Assembly (NCBI GenBank): GCA_964058805.1
Contig: CAXKVV010000657.1
Coordinates: 1 to 29,415, forward strand
Source of the DNA: Schoenoplectus triqueter
Lineage: Eukaryota; Streptophyta; Magnoliopsida; Poales; Cyperaceae
DNA length: 29,415 bases
Reading direction: 5' to 3'
Shown piece after piece: positions 21,891-29,415 of the stretch (positions within the stretch are counted from its first letter, which is position 1; each line of letters opens with the position of its first letter). The position numbers and the translations under genes were made by a program. The notes under the pieces are model-generated. The model worked only from the letters and a program-made list of their open reading frames with translations. It was not told where the DNA came from and did not search any database.

Positions 21891-22298
21891 TCTCTCTCTC
21901 TCGTCTCTCCTTGATTCCTTCCTCGATCTATGGATCTATGGATCTCGATCTGATCTATCACGGAGGGAATGGGAATGGGAATGGCATCTCTATCCGACTG
22001 ACTATTCGATTCGGTTCGGTCCCTTCCCCAGTTCCCCTGTGGCCTGTGGGCTGTGGCGGGCATCAGGAACTCGTTCGTGTGGTTCTACGCTGACAAAAGG
22101 GCCCCACCCAAAACCAACCTTACATTACATAAATAAATAAATAAATCACACGGCAGCCCCCTTCTCCTCCTCAGTCCTCCCCCTTCTCTGTTGCCTTCGC
22201 CTCCCTCTCCCTCTCCCTCTTCCTTTCTTTCTACTAAAATTTTGAATTCATTTACTCTTAATTTAATTTCGTAACTCAAAATTTAGCACATCCACCAT
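21891..22298. promoter_or_regulatory. Bidirectional promoter region between AP4S and the SAWADEE gene
   Basis: Only 408 bases separate the two start codons, so both core promoters and leaders must lie here. It contains CT-rich stretches on both sides (TCTCTCTCTC next to AP4S, CTCCCTCTCCCTC near 22200) typical of plant pyrimidine patches, a GGGAAT triplet repeat near 21965-21983 and (AAAT)n near 22130. No convincing TATA box seen. Confidence 0.65.
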
Positions 22299-23747
22299 AT
22301 GGACCCGTTGGTTGCCGACACCGACCACGACAACGACACCAAATTAGGTTTTCTTTTTCCTTCTCCTCTTCAATTTTCTTCAAGTCCAGCCTTAGCATCC
22401 CATTGCCTAATATTACCTACTTTACATTGTAATTTCTTCCCTATTTCCATTCATAGATGCTGATCCAAAGGACAAGATGCCCGATCTGGATAAGCTGGAA
22501 TTTGAGGCACGATCTTCTAGGGATTTTGCATGGTAAACACTTTTTCCCCTTGTTTTTCTTTAAGCCAAGCAAAAGCAATGGTAATTACTATTACAACTGA
22601 ATCAGTCATATTATAAGTTTGAGTCTCTGCAAACTCACTTCACTGAAAGCACATGCTCCTTACATTACTTGCAAATTTTGTTGGTGCAGGTATGATGTTG
22701 GTACATTCTTAGCTCATAGGATCAGCAACGGTGAAGTGGTAATTTCTCATTATTTTTAATTTTAGTCATTAGGTTCCTTACTTCCAGGGTCTATCTTATG
22801 ATTCTTATCTGATACATGAGCACAGTTTTGTTTTTCTTTTAGCTTTGTTACTAGCTAGATTGTCATGGGGAGGTAGATTGAAGAGAACAGATCCCGGTTT
22901 AGTCAGGAAAATATACCAGCATTATTTGGGCCTCCTAGTGACACTGTGTCTAGTAACTTATTTTGAAGCATCAGTTAGGTCTTGTTGGTGCCCATGTTTC
23001 GAAATAAGCATAAAAAGGGATTCATGAGAGACGGGGCTATTGAATTCAGTACCACCAAAAATGTTGTAAACACTGGTACAGTATTGATAGCGAGTGGTTC
23101 TGTTGCTTGAAATGGTATTGAACTGTGCTGCCTCCATGCCATGTGTGGTTCTTTCTCTGCACTAAATTTCTACTAATATGTTTGTTCAACAAATTGCTGG
23201 GGCAGGAGGTGAGAGTGAGATATGCAGATTTTGGGGCAGATGAAGATGAATGGGTCAATGTGAAGAAGGCAATACGTGTCCGGTCCATTCCTCTAGAATC
23301 TTCTGAGTGCGTGAAAGTGCATGTTGGCGACCTTGTCCTTTGTTTCCGGGTACACACTTCTTATTGTGATATTTGATTGTCTACTACTGGAAAATTGCTA
23401 CACATGTGGATGCGGTTTGATAGGAAATCTGTTTGTAAAAAAAAAAAATAGGAGGGAAGTAACGAAGCGGTCCACTACGATGCACATGTAATCGAGATAG
23501 AGAGGAAGCTGCATGATGTAAGGGGCTGTAGGTGCCTCTTTCTTGTCAAATATGATCATGATGAAACTGAGGTGCGTATATTATCTTTTGCTGTTGCCTT
23601 GAAGTATATTGTTACTTTGTTGGTTCTGATACTAGCATGCACATCATCCCTTTTATTATTTTTTATTATTATTTTTTTCACTCTCCTCTCATGTAATTGC
23701 AGGAGAAGGTTCACTTGAGCAGATTGTGCCGGAGACCCAAGTTCTGA
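22299..23747 (+). CDS. Small SAWADEE-domain protein without homeodomain, 6 exons
   Basis: Exons 22299-22347, 22457-22532, 22690-22738, 23206-23349, 23452-23571 and 23703-23747 join in frame to 160 residues. From about residue 32 to the end it is a SAWADEE domain: [77 protein letters not shown] and a final [10 protein letters not shown]. In SHH1/DTF1 this tandem-Tudor-like zinc domain reads H3K9 methylation with unmodified K4 and brings Pol IV to RNA-directed DNA methylation sites. Here only an acidic 30-residue leader precedes it; no homeodomain exists in this model. The conserved Cys positions of the C-terminal half (GCRC, LCRR) are kept. The role is inferred from the domain only. An extra 5' exon carrying a homeodomain would have to start within the 400 bp before AP4S, where none is seen. 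Confidence 0.88.
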
Positions 23748-24229
23748 ATGTCATGCATGTGCTGAAGTGCACCTTCTGCAAGTTGACGGGTGATTTTGTT
23801 TTGGAGCGGAGGAGAACTAACTGCGAGATACCTAAATAGGAATCTAAACTGCTATATGTTTCAGTAGCTGGGTTTGCGTGGAAGACACCATACAAACCGG
23901 ATTACTTGTGTTGTAGAATTAGCAAGCTTGAGGGAATGCTTAGATTTTCTTTGAACAGAAATATTATGACTTTTAGAAAATCAAAATAGTGATGAATGGA
24001 AGTGAGCTCTTTTAAAAGAATCAATTTAGAGCTCATACTATATATTACATGCACACTACACTAACTAGTCTTATCTTTATCTTACTATATTTTAAAAAGA
24101 ATTTAAGGACTGAAATTGATTCAGTTTATTTTAGATTTTTATTAAGGAGTGAAATTTCATAAATACCCACTTAAATGTACTTTATACTGTTTAAATTCAG
24201 AATTGTAAAAAATCAACGTCTCAGATTAA
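23748..24229. other. 3' UTR of the SAWADEE gene and spacer
   Basis: The first 200 bases are the likely 3' UTR. The rest is AT-rich spacer with no feature recognised. Confidence 0.5.
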
Positions 24230-24740
24230 AAATGAGATCTATTTTGTTTTCTCAAGTTCGATCTCTATTTTTTTTTCACTGTCCAGCGCTCCCAAATTCC
24301 AAAAACTCACAGCGAAAAAGTACCCTTCCCTCCGTTCTTCTCCTTTTCATATTAGTGAATGCACTTTCCTCCGCCTTTCTCTCTTTGATCTCCGCCGATG
24401 CATCTGTGCCTGTGGTACTACTAAGCAATGAGACTCAGATCAAATGCACTTTCCTCCGCCGATGCATCTGTGCCTGTGGTACTACTAAGCAATGAGACTC
24501 AGATCAAATGTACTACTAAGCAATGAGACTCAGATCGGCCATTTTCTCTTTTGTAGGTCTTGAACTCCAACGGAACTGTTTTGGTCGAATTCTTTGTTTC
24601 ATGGTGTAGTCACTATAAGGTACTAACTCTGCCTGTGCCTGGGAAAGGGCTTGCTATATTCTCAGAAGGGTGGTGACTTGATGCTGATGCTGATGCAGAT
24701 ACGCAACAGGCCCTGCCCTTACTCAGGTTACAATCCTGAA
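24230..24740 (+). pseudogene. Protein disulfide isomerase-like gene relic
   Basis: After an AG acceptor at 24555-24556 the frame reads VLNSNGTVLVEFFVSWCSHY then KVLT, clearly the thioredoxin-fold start of a plant PDI-like (PDIL2-type) protein, whose normal active site is WCGHC. The second active-site Cys has become Tyr and the Gly has become Ser, and a stop (TGG TGA) occurs at about 24674. Downstream, DADADADTQQAL resembles the family's LDADAH segment. Upstream, 24325-24410 encodes a signal-peptide-like hydrophobic run (LPSVLLLFILVNALSSAFL), a plausible first exon, interrupted by a 64-bp tandem duplication. The second thioredoxin domain and ER retention signal were not found. A decayed gene fragment; a captured fragment in a transposon is possible. 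Confidence 0.65.
24394..24536 (+). repeat. 64-bp tandem duplication plus a partial third copy
   Basis: GCCGATGCATCTGTGCC through CAGATCAAATG occurs at 24394-24446 and 24458-24510 (offset 64), followed by a partial third copy of TACTACTAAGC...CAGATC at 24511-24536. It lies in the putative first exon of the PDI-like relic and shifts its frame. Confidence 0.9.
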
Positions 24741-25970
24741 TCTGAAATGAAAGTACTATGTCTTTTGTTCTGTTGAATTTGTGTTCTAATTAACTATAAT
24801 TCAATAAATATTGTAAAAGTGATTTCTAAATTCTAGACGGAATGAAAATTTCATTACTTTTTAGTATTTTTTTTGGCCAAACGTGATTCATATCTGTCTA
24901 CATTTCGTAGCAGTTATTTGTGAGGAGCTTATTGACTCTTCATAAATTCTAGGCAGTAATCTAAGTTCAAAATTTACTTGAATCTGATATAAACTTTTTT
25001 ATAAGCATGTTCTTTCTCAGTATGAAAACTATTTCAAAAGAATATTCCTTGGCCATTTTTTTAAATGTGCCTAAATGAACCACCTCCAACAAGTTAGGCT
25101 AGATTGTCTAGAAGCATCAAGCTTTATCAACAACTGTTTGAAGGAGCATTAAAATTTTGAAATGCATTTCATTACCCAGAATAATCCAAAAGATTAAAAT
25201 TTAGCATTCTCATTAGATCAACTTCTTATTTGGAACTTCTTATTTGGAAGGATGACATAATTAATTTTGTTACAAGAGTATAAAATTATAGGGGCTTTAC
25301 CATAAAAATCTTTTCACCTGGCAAACCTCCAGCGGATTATGAAGGAGCCTTGAAATCAAGCCAATTGCTTAGTTCGCTCTAAAACAGATCTTTGCAATTA
25401 CACTCTGTATTTTGTAGAATTTTGATACTACCAACTAGAATGAACTTTCTTAAGAGCTTTAAAGCAATTCTAAGTGCACCTAAGAATTAGCAACATTGTG
25501 ACAGCTTTAGAGCTTTCTAACTATTCAAAAGTTATGGATCATTTAGATAATACCACAACCAAGGTCATGGTTGTTGTCACTATACAAAGCATCATGAAGA
25601 ATACAACACGTATATCTACATCAAAAATGACATGATACAGCGCCTTTTTCTTAATGAAAGCCTGCAGTGTTTTCACAAGAATCCTCTCTTACCTGACAAT
25701 GGAATCTTCAATCCGAATTGGACACTGCCCATGTATATTCATATATAGAATAAATAAAATTAAAAATAACTAATTTTCCAATCTGGACACCGGACACTGG
25801 TTATATCATCCAATCTTTCCAATATTTTATCGCATCTCTTGGATAACACACACTATCCCGCCATTAAATCATCTACGGCTTACTATACGTCATAATAATT
25901 CTTCCGACTAATAACATCTCTTTATTTTGTTCTTTGTTGTGTACTCACCTGTGAAGCTGTTATGTTTCAG
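24741..25970. other. AT-rich spacer between two gene relics
   Basis: 1.2 kb with no recognisable coding sequence, RNA gene or terminal repeats. Short repeated words only (for example TTCTTATTTGGAA twice near 25225). Confidence 0.5.
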
Positions 25971-26095
25971 AGAGGAGGCAGTGTTGGTGATGATGGAGGT
26001 GCTGGTGACCATGTGCTGAATCAATTGCTAACTAAAATCTTCAAGGAAGTTCCCAGTTGCCAAGGATGTTGATTTGAGTGCACTTGCCATGCTAG
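25971..26095 (+). pseudogene. CDC48 (p97 AAA-ATPase) gene fragment
   Basis: Directly after a TTTCAG acceptor-like site the sequence reads RGGSVGDDGGAGDHVLNQLL, nearly the CDC48 D2-domain segment just before the second Walker B/SRH region, followed without gap by KIFKE, then after a 1-base shift at 26055-26056 by VAKDVDLSALAM. In intact CDC48 about 50 residues lie between LLTEMDGM and the IFKACLRKSPVAKD segment, so an internal deletion has removed them, including the SRH arginine fingers. Conserved residues are changed too (GDAGG to GDDGG, ADRV to GDHV). Possible further traces lie to about 26260. It is dead; it may be a relic or a captured fragment. Confidence 0.75.
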
Positions 26096-26544
26096 TAGGT
26101 TTTTTTTCTGATTAAGTCTTAATAAATTTTATATATAGCGCAGCTTCTTGTGGGTCTTAGAGGGAGCAATTGTGACTGTAAATATTTGTTATCTATATGA
26201 TGTAGGGCAATTCGCTAGCAAGAGAGCTTCAATTCACAATTGAAGATGAATTAAACACTGAACATAATTTGTTTTTTTTTTCTGACAATATTCAGAACAG
26301 ATCATTTACACAAAACACTCGCTCGCATAATTAATTAATACAATAAATCAAGAAAATACACAGAAAATCAATATTACAAATATATATAATATTTGACACC
26401 AGGATGCCCACAAATCTCCAACTAGAGCTAAAGAATAAATTCCTACAAACAAGTGGCACGCAAACAAACTATATCATCTCCTCTGAAAACCTAACCCCCA
26501 ATTTAGAGCGAATATTGATCAAACCGACTTCCACACAAATCCAA
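26096..26544. other. Spacer and PATROL1-like 3' UTR
   Basis: AT-rich; the right part (about 26280-26544) is the likely 3' UTR of the minus-strand gene that follows. A faint continuation of CDC48 similarity near 26215-26260 (KRAS..H motif) is not certain. Confidence 0.5.
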
Positions 26545-29415
26545 CTACAGCTTCTTTGGTAAATTGTAAGTCTTCTTTAGAAACCTGGTCGCAGCTTCAT
26601 CATTCCTATAGCACAAAACACGCAAAACTGTGTTGGCCTCATTGGGACTCCAGTTGCCGGTAGTGGGCGGAAGTGGAAATCGGGACCTCGCTGCCTGTCC
26701 ATAAGCCTCAGTAACCAGTCTTCTATATCTATCCACTAGAGTGTCGCTATCGGCTCGAAACAAGGTCAATACATTTTTAACCTGTGATGAGGCTTTCTCT
26801 ACCACCTCATCAGGCAAACCATCTCCATCAGCCAAAAACAAAGTCTTCAATGACTTGAAATCTTCCTCAAAAATTTGTGAATCCTGACGGGTGAATGCAC
26901 GTTGCGGGCCCCCTGCTAAGAGCACGAGTAAGAACCCATCAAATACAGCCTTCATCAAGGCGGTTATGACCCGGTTACGGACCCGATTGTGAACTGTGCC
27001 TGAAATGACCTCCAACGTTGGGTCAAGCTCCTTGATAAACGGGTCTATCCTATTAGATGTGGTGTCACCTAGATAGAGGCTCTCCCAAAGCACATAGCTC
27101 AGGTCATGAAAGACAACTTTGTATGCAGTTGTTTCGCACAGGCTTTGGATCCCTTCTTGGCAAGCAGATAGGGATAATTCAAATTTGATATCCAACCCAT
27201 CTGTTATGTCAGCATGGGCATTTTCGACATTCCGCAAGCAAGTCTTAATCTTCTTTTCAAGGTTCTCTAGTTCTAACATGATATGATAGATGGTGTTCAT
27301 GCGTGTGCACAGCTGGGGGAGGCTGAGCGGATCTCTACCATTCATCGAGCCAACTTGAGATCGCCTCTTTGGAGGGGTTTGGGTTGGTTTTTCTTTTTTC
27401 TTCCATAGCTTTGAGCCAATCTCACACCGTGTCAAGGCAGGAAGCGCCGGAATAAAAGTGCTTCTTGTTCCTACAAGCAATCAAACACTAATGATTAATT
27501 GTTGCAGAGGCATCTTTGCAAGAGCAAGATATAGAGCTTATCAGTAATTTCCTAATTTGAGATGGGAATGCTGGCTGGTCCTGTTGTTCTATTACTCGTC
27601 AGTTCTTTCGCTGAAGGTTACAGCAAGTTCCTTTAGATTTTAGCTTACCTTGTCCACTTTCACAATTCACCTTCTTACAAACTTCTAATGAAAACTATTT
27701 TTGCAAGGTGACCCAAACAAAGATAAACTCAAAAAACTTGAAATCTTACCACAACCAGACTTAGCTTTAGCAGCATAGTGTTGAAGGCTTCGATCTAAAC
27801 CAATAGTCAAGTCAGGTAGCAAGGCTCGGTGTATGGGAATCGGCAACTGGAAATATGCATCTAATGTCTCATCCAGTATGCGTAACACCTCCACTGCGGA
27901 GGGGGCACAATTTGTCCTATTTGCCCCAGGATTCCATATCTGTTTTTTTTTCAAAAAAAAAAATCCAAATTGAGGTGATGCAAAAAGATGGGAATGTTTT
28001 TGGTAACTAAAATTGGTATGAATGTAAAGTTAGCAAGACTATATGTCACACTGAACAGTCTAAGAGCATGTAGCAATACTATGCAGCCCCTAGACCCACT
28101 AGTTCTACCTTGTGCATGTAGCAATACAAGGACCAAAGTCTTCTATATGTCACACTGAACAGTCTAAGAGCTCGAACGATGTTCAAGGAAAACCCCAAAA
28201 GAGACATGGATAGCAAAACAACAATAAAATGACAGCTATCACAAAAGAATTATGGAAAAAAGAGACCTCTTGCTGCAGGTTACGGTCAACCCAATCCTTG
28301 AGCCGGTCAACACGAATCTTTATCCAATTTCTCACTAAATTAGCAATAGCAAGCTCTGCCTCATAAGGTGGCATCTCTCTAATCAGCCCTTTTCCACCAT
28401 CTTCACTATCAACAGAATCTTCAACTGCTATGCTAACCAAATCCTTCTCCAACTTGTCTGCCGATTTCAACACTTGCACAGAATCTGGCGTAAGCTCAGC
28501 CAGACCTGATATGAACTGCTTGAGCTCATTTCCATAACATGAGTGCAGAGTCGCAACTGCTACACCTGCTGCTAAGGGGTGCCATTTCTTGAATATGGGG
28601 CTAAAAAGCTCCTCCTCTTTCTTCGCCAGATTGCTTATGTCCTTTGCAAGAATTGAGAGGATTGGGGCAGGGGTAGTCTGGTGCTTGTTACTCGATCTTC
28701 TGTTCAAATCAACCTCTTCCATTTTCTATTTAAATGTATACAGATATTAGCATTAAGATATAACAATACCATTCATTGTTTAATTGAAAAATAGTTTCCC
28801 ATTACTGATTAATAACATACAATTTAATGCAAGTCATTATGCAAAAGTGCACACACCTGAGCAAAAGCAGTGCGCAAAGAAGAGCGTATGTATGTCTCAA
28901 TTGTACTTCTTGCCACGTCAGTTTCCCCTTTTCTCCTACGCCTATACTCTTGTGATATATCCTCCACCAATATCTGAGCTGAACATACACCTAATGAAAC
29001 GATACATTGCATAGCCTCAATATTGCTTGTATTAAATGCTTCATGATAGGCCAATAGCCTCTTTTCAGCCCAACCCATAATGGAAGTAAGTGTTGAACTC
29101 AAAATTTTGCAGTAGACTGGGTCTTTGTTCGTCTTTGCATCCTTTGCTACCTCAGCGAGTTGCGTGTCAGCTGCTAAAAGTAGCTCAGTGTCTGTTTGAT
29201 TGGAACTGACATACCGGTTGAACAATACCCATGTGAAACATAGATTGTGGTATATTTGGTTTATACCAAGTATAGTCCAGGTTTTCTTTATCAGCTCTAG
29301 CACTTCATCTACTTCATCTATCAATGACCCCTCATCACTGATCTCAAAGCAAGCCTCTAAAAGCTTCTGGTAGAGGTACAAATTGAATGGGGACCCATCA
29401 GCCCAGTGACAGATG
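26545..29415 (-). CDS. PATROL1: PATROL1-like MUN-domain (DUF810) protein, C-terminal part
   Basis: Exons >29415-28857, 28725-28267, 27939-27750 and 27470-26545 join in frame; the gene continues off the right edge. About 710 residues are present, from ICHWADGSPFNLYLYQ to the family ending NLPKKL. PATROL1 is a Munc13-like tethering/priming factor that moves the plasma-membrane proton pump AHA1 to the cell surface in guard cells and acts with the exocyst. Seen: the first MHD-like part with CFTWVLFNRYV and AEKRLLAYHEAF; PILSILAKDI, FSPIFKKWHPLAAGVAVATLH, AVEDSVDSEDGGKGLIREMPPYEAE and DWVDRNLQQE; VEVLRILDETLDAYFQLPIP; and the second half with AYKVVFHDLSYVLWESLY, DGFLLVLLAGGPQRAFTRQD, IFEEDFKSLK and VLRVLCYRNDEAATRFLKK. 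The end and spacing match PATROL1 rather than the other DUF810 paralogs, as I recall them. No breaks seen. Confidence 0.92.
28039..28171. repeat. Short direct repeat inside a PATROL1-like intron
   Basis: CTATATGTCACACTGAACAG plus TCTAAGAGC occurs at 28039-28067 and again at 28143-28171, 104 bases apart; TGTAGCAATAC is also doubled between them. A recent small duplication within the intron at 27940-28266. Confidence 0.85.

Noticed and set aside
21683..22140. Plus-strand open frames of about 130 codons across AP4S exon 1 and its leader
   Set aside because: They are antisense to a well-supported exon and rich in low-complexity Glu/Arg from a purine-rich microsatellite.
22845..23027. 60-codon open frame in the SAWADEE gene's third intron
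   Set aside because: It lies between confirmed exons that splice in frame and has no resemblance to the domain.

Overview
This is nuclear DNA from a flowering plant. The genes have short exons separated by AT-rich introns with GT/AG borders. The proteins are plant-type members of eukaryotic families: PRMT1, HAT1/HAG2, AP-4 sigma, a SAWADEE-domain protein and a PATROL1-like MUN-domain protein. The spaces between genes hold plant retrotransposons and a MULE-like fold-back element. The species cannot be fixed from the sequence; the low GC content of genes and spacers argues mildly against a grass.

Layout. 29-1481 (+): last six exons of a type I protein arginine methyltransferase close to PRMT1. 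2782-15053 (-): one decayed Ty1/copia retrotransposon with two LTRs, a 5-bp target duplication (AGTTC), primer-binding site, polypurine tract and broken gag, protease, integrase, RT and RNase H. Its integrase/RT linker is split at 4919-11991 by a non-coding insert of about 7.07 kb flanked by a 6-bp duplication (CAAGGA). That insert is full of local tandem repeats and TATA-like promoters and has no protein I recognise. 15792-18567 (-): a complete ten-exon type B histone acetyltransferase (HAG2/HAT1), with a telomere-like TTAGGG tract just upstream of its start codon. 19344-19746: a 403-bp MULE-type fold-back element with a 10-bp target duplication. 20167-21890 (-): the AP-4 sigma subunit, four exons. 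22299-23747 (+): a small six-exon SAWADEE protein without a homeodomain, divergent from AP-4 sigma across about 400 bp. 24230-24740 and 25971-26095 (+): relics of a PDI-like gene and a CDC48 gene. 26545-29415 (-): the C-terminal 710 or so residues of a PATROL1-like protein.

How the genes relate. They are independent housekeeping genes, not a pathway cluster. PRMT1, HAT1 and the SAWADEE protein all concern histone marks (H4R3 methylation, H4K5/K12 acetylation, reading of H3 methylation), while AP-4 sigma and PATROL1 both act in membrane traffic; I treat both coincidences as chance. The least explained part is the 7.07-kb insert, whose ends (TG...CA plus a short target duplication) and lack of paired terminal repeats fit an unusually long solo LTR or another non-autonomous element. 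All exon borders were placed by hand from reading-frame continuity, GT/AG sites and recalled family conservation; no database or alignment was run.
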